The position numbers and the translations under genes are program-made. The notes below the pieces were generated by a model. That model did not search any database, was not told the DNA's origin, and saw only the letters and a program-made list of their open reading frames with translations. Shown here piece by piece: positions 7,802-18,100 of a DNA stretch of 64,000 nucleotides. Source of the stretch: Prolixibacteraceae bacterium JC049 (GTDB lineage Bacteria > Bacteroidota > Bacteroidia > Bacteroidales > Prolixibacteraceae); assembly GCA_023369685.1 (NCBI GenBank), contig SACZ01000001.1:248381-312380 (forward strand), read 5' to 3'. Numbering within the stretch: the first letter of the stretch is position 1; each line of letters starts with the position of its first letter.

Positions 7802-8806
7802 TTACTTGTTGTTTGAAGCATCCAAAAGAATACCATCTGTTAGCCAGTTGGCTAAAGCCATTCTGTTTTCTTTCTGCAAGAAACGCTTTCGGTCACGACT
7901 ATGGTTGATATTTCCCAATTCAATAAATGTTGCAGGAGGATAAGTGTGCTTCAGAACGTATAGGTTTCGGCTGGAAATAGATCCTTCGTATCCTCTGCCT
8001 GGTTGATGTTTACGGTATTTCTGGTTGAAGGTATTCAAGAGGTTGCTGGCCAACTTGCGTCCCACTTTACTACGCTTGTCGTAGTAAAAGAATACGTCAA
8101 TATTCTGGCGTTTAGAACGAGAATCCACATGGATTATGATGGCTCGCTGTCTTTTGCCCTTATGTTTTTTGTATAATTTATTGACTGCATTTTTTCTTTG
8201 ACGAAGTCGTGCAATGTGATTTAATGGGATACGCAATTTAGGATAACATACCTCATCTTTATCCGGTTTTAATATTTTACTATCTCGAATTCCATCGTTG
8301 GGGTCGCGAGTAATCATGTAGACCAGTGCTCCATGTTCCATTAGGTTGTGGGCTAATCGTAACGTTACATCGTATGCATATTCGTCTTCGCATAATTTGT
8401 ATTTGCCATAACGCCCTACAGCTCCGGGATCAGGACCACCGTGACCACTAACTAAGTAATAAACCATGCCTTTTAGTTTACTGCTCTTCGGGTTTATTTT
8501 TGCGTATTTTTTACCGAATATGGAATAACTTCTGGAACTGGCTACTGCAGCTGGTGTGGAGGGCAAATAATAGGTTCTGCCTACAATCAGTGCATTGTTT
8601 TTTCCCAATTTCCCTTTATTCAGTTTAATGAAGTCGTTTAGGTGTTCACTAGGCGATAAACCATTGCGTTTTAGGAGAGAATAAACGCCTTCTCCTTTTT
8701 TTGCTTTAACTGTCTTGTTCGAATTTTGCGAGTGACATATGCCAATCGAGAAAATAAGCGATACAATTAAAGCAATTGTTTTATAATTCAAGTTACGGAT
8801 TAACAC
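7802..8806 (-). CDS. N-acetylmuramoyl-L-alanine amidase (Amidase_3) with LysM-like domain
   Basis: A 334 aa secreted cell-wall hydrolase. A signal peptide ends near residue 26. Residues 31-82 look like a LysM-like segment (KKGEGVYSLLKRNGLSPSEHLNDFIKLN in two parts, ending VGRTYYLP). The Amidase_3 catalytic domain (about 112-330) shows the zinc ligands H122 (VSGHGGPDPGA), E142 and H226 (IIHVDSR), and the catalytic glutamate E296 (TFIELGNINH). The usual SLHAN motif around the third ligand is replaced by IIHVDS, a divergent form. It would cleave the amide bond between MurNAc and L-alanine in the periplasm. A TATTTTTG element lies about 41 bases upstream. Confidence 0.85.
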   Translation of the reverse strand: MLIRNLNYKTIALIVSLIFSIGICHSQNSNKTVKAKKGEGVYSLLKRNGLSPSEHLNDFIKLNKGKLGKNNALIVGRTYYLPSTPAAVASSRSYSIFGKKYAKINPKSSKLKGMVYYLVSGHGGPDPGAVGRYGKYKLCEDEYAYDVTLRLAHNLMEHGALVYMITRDPNDGIRDSKILKPDKDEVCYPKLRIPLNHIARLRQRKNAVNKLYKKHKGKRQRAIIIHVDSRSKRQNIDVFFYYDKRSKVGRKLASNLLNTFNQKYRKHQPGRGYEGSISSRNLYVLKHTYPPATFIELGNINHSRDRKRFLQKENRMALANWLTDGILLDASNNK

Positions 8807-8846
8807 TTCTTAATTGGTTTTGGATGTGGTATAATGATTCTGTTCT

Positions 8847-8854
8847 CAAAAATA
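8847..8854 (-). promoter_or_regulatory. Predicted -7 element for the amidase gene
   Basis: On the minus strand this reads TATTTTTG, matching TAnnTTTG, about 41 bases upstream of the amidase start. No clear -33 box is present, so support is limited in this AT-rich stretch. Confidence 0.35.
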
Positions 8855-9099
8855 TTAAAAAAATAGATTTTAACCGTGTCAGTATGGTTGTTCATCAAAA
8901 ATAATCGGCTATTTATGCGTTTGACTACTAATTTTTATCACGGTTTAAATAAGCATAAAATAGTTTAGAATTGGTGAGTGCTAAATACGAATATTAGTGC
9001 TACCCCGACTAATTCTTAATGAATGAAAATGTCACAGTTTTATTACCTAAATTTTGCAACAAATTGATGCAATAAATTGTTTTCACGTGAGTATTTGAG

Positions 9100-9909
9100 A
9101 TGCAATTAATGAATTCATTAAAACAAAAAATAAAACAGATGCAATTTAGCTTTATTGGAAGAGGGATAGCAACTCTTGCTTTGGCTGTCATGTTGTTGGC
9201 ATGTAATCAGACCAAAGAATTGGTAAAATATAGCTCGAATTATCAGGATGTGGTGGTTGTGAAAGGAAAAACGAGTAGGATAGATGCGGCTATTGCTCCT
9301 TACAAAAAAGAGTTAGACGAGCAGATGAATGAAGCGATTGCAACTTCGGCAAAAGAGCTTTCTGCTTACCGCCCCGAAAGTGAACTATCTAACTTTGTAT
9401 CGGATCTGTTGCGAGAAGTAGCACAGAAATATGCACAGAAGCATTTGAATAATGAAACAATAGCTGTCTCCCTGGCTAATAATGGAGGACTTCGTTCTAG
9501 TTTACCCAAAGGAACTATTACGGTTCGAAATATATTTGAATTGATGCCTTTCGAAAATGAACTGGTACTTCTGCAGTTGTCGGGAGAGCAGTTGAAACAG
9601 ATGCTCGATGCCATAAGTCGTCGTGGAGGAGAAGGTGTGAGTGGTTGTCGTTTGACAATAAAAGATGATAAGGCCACTGCCATTACTGTATTGGGAGAAG
9701 CCATTGATAATAAGAACAGCTATTGGGTAGCAACAAGCGATTACCTGGCCAGTGGAGGAGATACATTTCATATGTTGGCTAAGCCTGAGAAAAGAGTTAA
9801 TACTGGCTTGAAAATTCGTGATGTTATTATCGAAGATTTAAAGTTGAAAAATAGCAAAGGTATTGTAATTGATGCTAAGCTGGATGGGAGGATTAAAGAT
9901 GCAAAATAG
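9100..9909 (+). CDS. 5'-nucleotidase C-terminal (substrate-binding) domain lipoprotein
   Basis: A 269 aa lipoprotein: the hydrophobic segment ends in the lipobox LLAC before NQTKEL. The rest matches only the C-terminal, substrate-binding domain of UshA-type 5'-nucleotidases (PF02872): LSNFVSDLLREVAQ, LANNGGLRSSLPKGTITVRNIFELMPFENELVLLQLSG in two runs, and YWVATSDYLASGGDTF. The catalytic metallophosphoesterase domain is absent and is encoded by the next gene, which overlaps this one by 11 bases. The two products probably associate in the periplasm. An internal ATG at 9139 is an alternative start. Confidence 0.88.
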   Translation: MQLMNSLKQKIKQMQFSFIGRGIATLALAVMLLACNQTKELVKYSSNYQDVVVVKGKTSRIDAAIAPYKKELDEQMNEAIATSAKELSAYRPESELSNFVSDLLREVAQKYAQKHLNNETIAVSLANNGGLRSSLPKGTITVRNIFELMPFENELVLLQLSGEQLKQMLDAISRRGGEGVSGCRLTIKDDKATAITVLGEAIDNKNSYWVATSDYLASGGDTFHMLAKPEKRVNTGLKIRDVIIEDLKLKNSKGIVIDAKLDGRIKDAK

Positions 9910-10756
9910 AAGAACATTTATTCGAAACATAGCGTTAGGAACTACAGGTCTAATGGTAGCTCCAACATTTAGCACATTTGCAGCTAAAGGAAAAACGAAG
10001 CTTACTATTTTGCATACCAACGATATGCATTGTCACCTGGAATCGTTTACAGGAGGACGATATGATGGCAAAGGAGGATTGACAAATCTATGCCGAATGG
10101 TTGATAAAATCCGTAAGCAAGAAGATAATGTTTTGTTATTGGATGCAGGCGACATGTTTCAGGGAACCCCTTATTTCAACTTCTATAAAGGAGAGTTGAT
10201 GATTAAGCTAATGAGCGAAGTGGGATATGATGCGGGAACAATTGGAAACCACGAGTTTGACAATGGATTGGAAGGAATTGCCAATGTTTTACCTAAAGCG
10301 AAATTTCCAATAGTAAATGCCAATTATGATTTCTCTGAGACTATTTTAAAAGATACTTTTAAGCCATACACTATTGTCAATAAAGCAGGTCTGAAGGTGG
10401 GGATTTATGGAATTGGAATTGAATTGCACGGTTTGGTAGCACCAACTAATTACGGGAAAACACATTTCGAAAATCCTGTTTCTGCAGCATTAGATATCGA
10501 AGCAGAATTGAAAGAGGAAGGATGTGATTTGATTATTTGTTTGTCGCATTTAGGACATAAATACAAAGGCGATGACATTTCTGATTATACATTAGCTGGT
10601 GCTACAAAAAACACCGATTTAATTATTGGCGGGCATACACATACTTTCTTGAAAGAGCCTGTTGCCTTGAGTAATAAAGAAGGAAAACAAGTGCTGGTTG
10701 GACAAGCAGGATGGGGTGCATTAATGCTTGGCCGTATTGATTTATGGTTCGACTAG
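9899..10756 (+). CDS. Metallophosphoesterase, 5'-nucleotidase N-terminal (catalytic) domain
   Basis: A 285 aa calcineurin-like phosphoesterase with the full set of dimetal motifs: LHTNDMHCHLE, DAGDMFQGTP, GNHEFDNG, LSHLGHK and GGHTHTFL. This corresponds to the catalytic half of UshA/CpdB-type 5'-nucleotidases. The N-terminus MQNRRTFIRNIALGTTG has a twin-arginine motif and a hydrophobic stretch ending AAKG, suggesting Tat export. The start is set at 9899, 8 bases inside the preceding stop codon, because the twin-arginine motif begins there; a 10-residue longer form is possible but buries the signal. It should hydrolyse periplasmic nucleotides or nucleotide sugars with the preceding lipoprotein. 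Confidence 0.9.
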   Translation: MQNRRTFIRNIALGTTGLMVAPTFSTFAAKGKTKLTILHTNDMHCHLESFTGGRYDGKGGLTNLCRMVDKIRKQEDNVLLLDAGDMFQGTPYFNFYKGELMIKLMSEVGYDAGTIGNHEFDNGLEGIANVLPKAKFPIVNANYDFSETILKDTFKPYTIVNKAGLKVGIYGIGIELHGLVAPTNYGKTHFENPVSAALDIEAELKEEGCDLIICLSHLGHKYKGDDISDYTLAGATKNTDLIIGGHTHTFLKEPVALSNKEGKQVLVGQAGWGALMLGRIDLWFD

Positions 10757-10786
10757 TATTGAAAAAAATTGATTGATATAACCACT

Positions 10787-10811
10787 AAAACGGACTAGTT
10801 CCGTTTTTTTT
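10787..10811 (+). terminator. Intrinsic terminator after the split 5'-nucleotidase
   Basis: AAAACGGA pairs with TCCGTTTT around the loop CTAGT and runs into a T tract. It isolates the nucleotidase pair from the regulator gene of the PUL. Confidence 0.82.
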
Positions 10812-10853
10812 AGTAAAAATGCTAAATCGTTTTTACAGACTCGATTTATTAGT

Positions 10854-10861
10854 TACATTTG
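10854..10861 (+). promoter_or_regulatory. Predicted -7 element for the hybrid sensor gene
   Basis: TACATTTG matches TAnnTTTG exactly. A TTTT sequence sits 19 bases upstream in place of TTTG. The leader to the ATG at 10918 would be about 50 bases. Confidence 0.5.
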
Positions 10862-10917
10862 CTATTAGTTGCTCTCCATGGAACCTTCACCGCATTCTGA
10901 TTGGTAACGTATAGGGT

Positions 10918-13900
10918 ATGAAAAAATTTATTCTTTTTTTGCTGACAATTGTATGGGCAATTGGGGCAAAGGCGAATCATTTGAATTTTAAACCATTCGA
11001 GGTTGAAGGTGAGTTCTCGTATAGCTCAGTTATTGCAATATCGGAAGACGCTCTGGGGCGTATGTGGTTTGGTACGCGTGAAGGCCTTTTCTATCACGAC
11101 GGAAAATCGTTTACATCATTTTATAGCAAACAAGGTGATAACAACAGTTTGACCAATAGTTCAATTCGTTGTCTGTATCAGGAAGATAATGACAAATTAT
11201 GGGTTGGAACAGAGAATGGTGTGAATTGTATAGATCTGAAAAATCTGAAAATAGAGCAATATTTTCTGGCCGATAATATGCCGGCAGTAATTCGAACCAT
11301 CTTCAAGGGAACAGATAATAATATCTGGGTTTTCTCATCACAAGGAACTCATTGTTTTTTAGACGAAAATAATACTTTCTTTAAAGTGTCCTGGGTTAAT
11401 GAGGAGTTGGCCGAAAGGGTGAATAAATGCTTCAAGAATAGCAAGAACCAGTTTCTATTGGCTACAGATAACAGCGGAATTCTGAATTTGAATATCGAAG
11501 GAAAAACATTGTCAGCCTGGGGAACAGAAGAGTTAAAAGAGTTCCAGATTAATGATATCGTAGAAGATGGAATTGGCAATTATTGGATCGCAACAAGTAA
11601 ATCGGGACTTTTGCGTGTGGATGGAAAGTTTAAAATACAACCATTTGCCAACAAGCAGATTCCGAAAAAACTATTCTCATTATGTTTTTTCGATGAGCAG
11701 ACACTTTTGGTAACATCTGATGGCGACGGAGCTGCGTCTGTTAATATTTCAACTGGAGAGGTAAATCCATATCATCTGGAGAAAACAGAAGATAAAAGAA
11801 GTGTCGTTTATTCGGCATTTAAAGATAGTAGGGGCATTGTTTGGTTGGGAGCTATCAATGGTGGAGCTTATACCGCCGACGAGGTTTCCGATCGATTTGT
11901 GACGCTTTTAGGTCAGGAAAATCAGCAAGATATAACAAGTAGTATTCTGGACATGCTTGTGCTGAATAACGACGAACTGTTGTTAGCAACTGATGGTGAT
12001 GGATTGTGGAAGTATAACTTGAAATCGAAAAAGAAGCAGCTTGTTCCAATTGAAGGAGTGGCTGTTATTAAGCGATTGTTTAAAGACTACCTGGGGAATG
12101 TGTGGTGTGGTACTTACCGAGAAGGACTGGTAATGCTGGATAAGAAATTGAAAGTTGCAGAATATTTCCCGGTAGTAAAAAGCAAGGATGGAGCCTATTC
12201 TGATGATAGTGTGTGGGCCATTGATCAAGCTCCCAATGGAGATATGTGGATTGGAACCTTGGAACAAGGGCTCTTCTATTACGATAGAAAAGCGAAGTGT
12301 TTTTACAGTTGTCAATCTGACTTTAGCAAAGGGAAATTGTATGCTTCCTCTATTACTTCTATGTTTCACGATTCCAATAAGAACTTCTGGATTGGCACTA
12401 AAAGTGGTTTATATCGATATGAAAAAGGCAATAGCGCCTTCATTTTATACGAGCGAAATAAACAGTTGAGTAATGAAGTAATTCGTTGTATAGAAGAAGA
12501 TAGAAAAGGGCGTTTGTGGGTAGGGACCGAAAATGGACTGAACTGTTTAAAGCCCAATGAAGTGGTTCAGTTTTATAAGTCTGATGGCTTAACAAGCAAC
12601 CGTGTTCAGGGAATAAATGAAGATGTGTTTGGAAATATTTGGGTAGCTACTACTTATGGTCTTAATCGATTGGATAATTCAGGGCAGATTCAGAAATATC
12701 TGGAAAACGATGGCCTTTCAGCGAATGTGTTCAACTATCAGGGGCGAGATTTGGCCAATAATAAAATTGTATTGCCTACTACCAATGGAGTAACACTTTT
12801 CGATCCACATAGAATGAGTGTACAGACTGATTTCCCGAAGGTTGTTTTTACCTCTCTTTCTGTGAATGGGAAAATGGTTGGCCATAAAAAGCAAGAGCAT
12901 ATTAGTCGACTGAAAGAGTTGGTTTTGAATTACGAAGAGCGCTTCTTTACCATCGGTTTTTCGGCATTAACTTTTCAGAATGGTGTTAAAAATGAATATG
13001 CCTACATGCTGGATGGCTTCAATAACGATTGGGTTTTTGCTGGCAAAGAGCGAATTGCAACCTATTCGAATTTGCCCGCTGGCGAATATGTATTCAAAGT
13101 GAAAGCATCCAATAGCGATGGCCTTTTAAGCGAAGATTTCATTCAGTTGGAAATAATAATACTTCCTCCGTGGTGGGATACCTGGTGGGCCAATCTTATC
13201 TACCTCGTATTGCTTATCGGTGTAATTCTGTTCTTCAGAGAATATACACTAAAAGAGGAACGCTTTAATAGTCAGTTGTTGGTGAAAGAGGCCGAAGTAA
13301 AACGTAAAGGTGAGGTGGAAAAGATTAAAACGGAATTCTTTACCAATATCTCGCATGAATTACGTACTCCTTTGAGTCTGATTATAGCACCAATTACTTC
13401 TCTGATTAATAGAGATAAAGACATGTCGGGAACGCAACGACAAGAACTGTATCAAACGATTCAGAATAATAGCGAACGATTGTTAACCTTGGTGAACCAA
13501 TTGCTGGACTTTAGAAAACTAGAGAATGGTAAACTAAAGCCCAAGGTGGAGCAATTGAATATCGAAAGCGTTATCACTGGAGTTATCAAACGATTCAGGC
13601 ATAAAGCCGGAGATGTGACTCCAACTTTTAAGCTGGACTATTGTAACGAACAAGCCAATTTATGGGGCGATGCTGCCATGTTTGAGAATGTATATTACAA
13701 TCTGGTGTCGAATTCCATAAAGTATGCCGAAGATGCGGATGTTACTGTGAAAATCGGTTGCAAACAGCAGAACGACGAAGTATTACTGTGGGTGGAAGAC
13801 AATGGAATTGGAATTGCCGATGACGAAAAGGATAAAGTGTTTGAACGTTTCTATCAATCCAGTAACCATGGAATGGGAACAGGTATCGGCCTGGCTTTTG

Positions 13901-14847
13901 TGAAAGAACTGGTGGAATTGCACCACGGTACTATTCAGTTGGTTGATGCCGAAGATGGAGGTTTGCGTTGTGAGATGATTTTCAAGCAAGGAAATGAACA
14001 CTTTCCAAAAGATTGGCTGATTGTTGATAATAAAAAGAAAGAGATTTCAGAACAAGTAGTGGAATCTGCCAATGTGCGTAAAACCAGCTCTAGCTCTAAA
14101 GTGAAGATGCTAATTGTAGAAGATTCTGCTGAGTTGAGAGAGTATCTACAAAATGAGTTTTCGAGTGAGTTTTATGTGAAGACAGCTGTCAATGGGAAAG
14201 ATGGTTTGAAGGAGCTCAATAATTTCTATCCCGAGATAATTATTTCAGACATTATGATGCCGGAAATGGATGGAATAGAGTTTTGCCGAAAGGTGAAGGA
14301 TAAGTTGACAACATCTCATATCCCTGTAATATTGCTTACTGCAAAATCGGCAGAGGAAACGCAAATGGAAGGTTACGAGTCGGGTGCCGATATTTATGTG
14401 ACCAAACCATTTAGCATCGATTTATTAAGGGCTCAGGTGAATAACTTGCTTAAAAATCGGGAGCAACTGAAGAAACGATTTGCAGAAACTGCCAAACCCG
14501 ATCCGGATAAAATAGAGCTGTCGGGAGTGGATAAGAAAATGTTGAATAAACTGGGAACTTACATCGATAAAAATATACGTAACTCTGAACTTTCAATAGA
14601 ACAAATTGCCGATGAAGTGGGAATTAGCCGAGGCTATTTCCATAAGAAAATGAAGAGTGTTACCGGCATGTCTCCATCGGAATATATTCGCAATTACCGA
14701 TTACGTAAAGCAGCTGAGTTACTGAAAGAACGAGAATTGAGCATTGAAGAGATCGCTTTCGAGGTTGGTTTCTCTAGTGCATCGTATTTCAGTAGAACTT
14801 TTACTCGTCTTTTTGGAGTTTCTCCAAGTAAATACCTTGAAAAATAG
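10918..14847 (+). CDS. Hybrid two-component system sensor/regulator (HTCS) of the PUL
   Basis: A 1309 aa one-protein signalling system of the kind that controls Bacteroidota PULs. In order: signal peptide (1-19); a periplasmic two-bladed ligand sensor of repeated Reg_prop strands such as LWVGTENGVNCI (about 30-640); a Y_Y_Y domain (about 670-750); one membrane helix (about 757-776); HisKA with phospho-accepting H813 (NISHELRTP); HATPase with NLVSNSIKYA and GTGIGLAFV; a receiver with D1111 (IISDIMMPEMDG); and a C-terminal AraC-type HTH (about 1205-1309, SYFSRTFTRLFGVSPSKYL). Ligand binding between propellers would activate transcription of the adjacent susC/susD operon. All catalytic residues seem intact. 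Confidence 0.96.
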   Translation: MKKFILFLLTIVWAIGAKANHLNFKPFEVEGEFSYSSVIAISEDALGRMWFGTREGLFYHDGKSFTSFYSKQGDNNSLTNSSIRCLYQEDNDKLWVGTENGVNCIDLKNLKIEQYFLADNMPAVIRTIFKGTDNNIWVFSSQGTHCFLDENNTFFKVSWVNEELAERVNKCFKNSKNQFLLATDNSGILNLNIEGKTLSAWGTEELKEFQINDIVEDGIGNYWIATSKSGLLRVDGKFKIQPFANKQIPKKLFSLCFFDEQTLLVTSDGDGAASVNISTGEVNPYHLEKTEDKRSVVYSAFKDSRGIVWLGAINGGAYTADEVSDRFVTLLGQENQQDITSSILDMLVLNNDELLLATDGDGLWKYNLKSKKKQLVPIEGVAVIKRLFKDYLGNVWCGTYREGLVMLDKKLKVAEYFPVVKSKDGAYSDDSVWAIDQAPNGDMWIGTLEQGLFYYDRKAKCFYSCQSDFSKGKLYASSITSMFHDSNKNFWIGTKSGLYRYEKGNSAFILYERNKQLSNEVIRCIEEDRKGRLWVGTENGLNCLKPNEVVQFYKSDGLTSNRVQGINEDVFGNIWVATTYGLNRLDNSGQIQKYLENDGLSANVFNYQGRDLANNKIVLPTTNGVTLFDPHRMSVQTDFPKVVFTSLSVNGKMVGHKKQEHISRLKELVLNYEERFFTIGFSALTFQNGVKNEYAYMLDGFNNDWVFAGKERIATYSNLPAGEYVFKVKASNSDGLLSEDFIQLEIIILPPWWDTWWANLIYLVLLIGVILFFREYTLKEERFNSQLLVKEAEVKRKGEVEKIKTEFFTNISHELRTPLSLIIAPITSLINRDKDMSGTQRQELYQTIQNNSERLLTLVNQLLDFRKLENGKLKPKVEQLNIESVITGVIKRFRHKAGDVTPTFKLDYCNEQANLWGDAAMFENVYYNLVSNSIKYAEDADVTVKIGCKQQNDEVLLWVEDNGIGIADDEKDKVFERFYQSSNHGMGTGIGLAFVKELVELHHGTIQLVDAEDGGLRCEMIFKQGNEHFPKDWLIVDNKKKEISEQVVESANVRKTSSSSKVKMLIVEDSAELREYLQNEFSSEFYVKTAVNGKDGLKELNNFYPEIIISDIMMPEMDGIEFCRKVKDKLTTSHIPVILLTAKSAEETQMEGYESGADIYVTKPFSIDLLRAQVNNLLKNREQLKKRFAETAKPDPDKIELSGVDKKMLNKLGTYIDKNIRNSELSIEQIADEVGISRGYFHKKMKSVTGMSPSEYIRNYRLRKAAELLKERELSIEEIAFEVGFSSASYFSRTFTRLFGVSPSKYLEK

Positions 14848-15035
14848 AAACAAAATTAGTGAAAATGAGTTTTTTCTAAAGGGCCTATTATTAGTGTTTT
14901 ACAGAAAAAAGTAGGTGGTATGATTTTAAAAAGTAGAGACATTTGTACAATAAAAACATGCATTTATACACTTATCGGAGACACTTCTGAAAGCATTTTT
15001 GATGCCAGCCCAATTACTTTGCTAATAAAAACAGA

Positions 15036-15140
15036 ATGCGGTTTAAAAATTTTTTCAATCGGTTAGGAATAAGTCGACTAATGATTGAAGGTTTGCTTAT
15101 AGCAATAATAATACTGCTTGTGGTTTTATTGATTAAGTAA
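15036..15140 (+). CDS. Small membrane protein ORF (34 aa) before susC
   Basis: An ATG at 15036 opens a 34-codon frame ending TAA at 15138-15140, 15 bases before the susC ATG. The product begins MRFKNFFNRLGISRL (basic, amphipathic) followed by a single run of about 15 aliphatic residues and a final lysine: a plausible one-span inner-membrane peptide with a positive N-terminus. An A-rich stretch (AATAAAAACAG) precedes the start. It is too short for family recognition, and translation is unproven. It could also be a leader peptide for the susC transcript. Confidence 0.4.
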   Translation: MRFKNFFNRLGISRLMIEGLLIAIIILLVVLLIK

Positions 15141-15155
15141 CTAAATTTTATTCTA

Positions 15156-18100
15156 ATGAAAAAAGTCTTACTAACAATCATTTGCATGTGTGCGGTCATC
15201 TGGGGATTTGCGCAAGGCAATGTAGTTACCGGCGTTGTTACCGACTCGGGGAATGGTACAACGATTCCTGGAGCCAATGTGGTGGTGAAAGGAACAACGC
15301 AAGGTGTCGTAACCAATTTCGATGGAGAATATACCATGAAGTTGGAAAAAAAAGGAGTAACTCTTCTATTCTCTTTTGTTGGATATGAAAACAAAGAGGT
15401 GGTTTGGAATGGAGAGACAAAATTGAATGTAGCTCTTGACGTTGAAAACTTACAGGTTGACGAGGTTGTTGTTACAGCTTTAGGTATTAAAAGAGAAAAG
15501 AAGGCATTAGGTTATGCTGTTGAAGAGGTAAAAGGGGATGAAGTAGCCAATTCAGGTTCTTCAAACGTATTTACTGCTTTGCAGGGTAAAGGTGCCGGTA
15601 TCACTATTACTAATACAGGTGGTGGTTCTACAGGTTCTTCTGAAATTGTATTAAGGGGAGCTTCTTCTTTGACAGGTTCAAATGGTGCCCTAATTGTTGT
15701 TGATGGTGTGCCATTTTCAAATAGATCTTTCTCGGGTGGTGATATCGACTTTGGTAGTGGTATTGCATCATTGAACCCAGAGGATATCGAATCAATTTCA
15801 GTATTGAAGGGAGCAAATGCTGCCGCTCTTTACGGTTCTCGTGCATTGAATGGTGTTGTAATGATTACCACTAAAAAAGGAAAAGCGGGAGACGTAAAAG
15901 TTTCAATATCATCTCAGTTGAGATTCTCTGAAATTATGTATTATCCTGAAATTCAGAACGAATATGGTGCTGGTTCTGGTTATCCAGCTTATTTCGGTCG
16001 ATTTATGGATGATAATGGTCAGCCTCATACCGATGTTAATAATGAAAAGTCGTGGGGACCAAAATTAAACCAAGGACAAATGGTAAGAAGAGATTGGTTG
16101 AGGGACCAGCCTATTCTTCCTTGGGAGTCACATGGCGATCAGCATAAAGAATTTTTCCAAACTGCAGTAACTCACGTACAAAACGTGAATGTTTCAGGTG
16201 GTACAGAAAAAGTAAACTATAGCCTATCATTAATGTACGAAGATGGTGAAGGTGTTCAGCCTGAATCAACTCAGGATAAATACAATATCTCACTTCGTTT
16301 AGATTCTAAAATCAACAAGTATATCGGGTTGGAAGGAAAGCTTTCTTATACGTATACTGATACACATAACCGTCCAACGGTTGGAAGTAGAGAGAGTGTG
16401 TATTATTCACTTCTTCAGATGCCTCGTAGTATCTCTTTAGACATGCTTCAGCCGCATAGATATCCATATTCAGGAAAAACTTATTCTAATGGGTACCATA
16501 AAGATGGTGGAAAAGTAGCTTGGAACAAAGGACGTAATAATCCTTACTGGACGATCTACGAAGATCAGAACGATGACCTTAACAAACGCGTTGTTGGTTA
16601 CGGAAAAATAAACTTAAACCTGGTTAACGATCCAGAAGGATTTGGTACATTGTCTGGTTTCGCTCGTATTGGATGGGATAACAATGAAGCTAACATTACA
16701 CGAGTTAGAGCAAGATCTGAAGCGTACACAAAAGGTGGTATTGATATCTCAAAACATTCATTCCTTGAGATCAATTCTGATTTCTATATGACTTACCAGA
16801 AGAACCTGGAGAAATTTGGAATTACTGCCAACTTTGGAGGAAACAGAAGATATAACGAATCGAAATACTTAGATGCATGGGGATCTAACTTCCTTACTGA
16901 CGACAGAACAAGTATGAACAACTTGGAAACGACAGATTCTCGTGCTTATACTTCAGAGCAAGCGTTGAACTCTCTTTATGGAAGTGTTCAGTTAGCTTAT
17001 GATGGTTATTTATTCTTAGATATTACAGGTCGTAACGACTGGAGTTCTACTCTACCATCTAAAAACAGAAGCTTTTTCTATCCTTCTTTCAACTTAGGTT
17101 TCGTTGCTACAGATGCAATTGAGGGATTGAAAACAAATGTTTTAGACTATGCGAAATTCAGAGCTTCGTATGCAGAGGTGGGTAACGACTTAGGTGTTTA
17201 CCGTATCAATACATACTATAACTACGGTGCCGACCCACAAGGAAGATTGCAGGCAAGAGTACAAAACTCGGTAGGAAACGAAAATATTGAAGCAGAGATC
17301 AATAAATCGTTAGAGTTTGGTGCCGATCTTAGATTCTTACAGAACAGAGTAGGATTAGATTTTACTTGGTATAAATCATCTACTGAGAACCAAATTATTG
17401 GTGATTACCCTCAGGCAACATCTACTGGTTTTACCAGATTGTTATACAACGTAGGTGAGATTTCAAACACTGGTTTAGAATTGTCTTTATCAACTACTCC
17501 TGTTAAAACTCATAACTTGAAGTGGGATCTGACATTCAACTATGCAACCAATGAAATGGTATTGGAAGAGTTGAACTTGCCAGGAGAATCGTACTATAAA
17601 ATTGAAGATAACATCGAGTATAGCTCAAGAGCATATGTAGGTCAGAAATTCGGTGATATTTACGGATACCGCTACATGAGAGATAATAGTGGTATGATCA
17701 TCGTGAATAAGCAAGGATATCCTATCATTGATAATAGAAATGGTGCCGACTCAGAAGTAAAAGTGGGTAACATTCAGGCTGACTTTACTGCAAGTATTCA
17801 GAGTAGATTGAAATACAAAAACGTAACGGTATCATTCTTAATTGATGGTAGTTTCGGAGGTGATGTATTTAGTGGATCAAAACGTGAATTGAACAGAAAC
17901 GGTTATTCAAAAGAGTCACTTCAAGGTCGTGATGGTTGGGCATACGCATTGGATAATGACCCAAGAAACCTTAGAGCAGGTGGAGACAAAAACATCGGTT
18001 CTACTTACGGTGGTTACGACAGATTTGTTGGAAACTCAGTATTCGGAGTATTCGACGATAATGGATATATCGTACTAGACGAAAATGGCGATCCTGTTAC

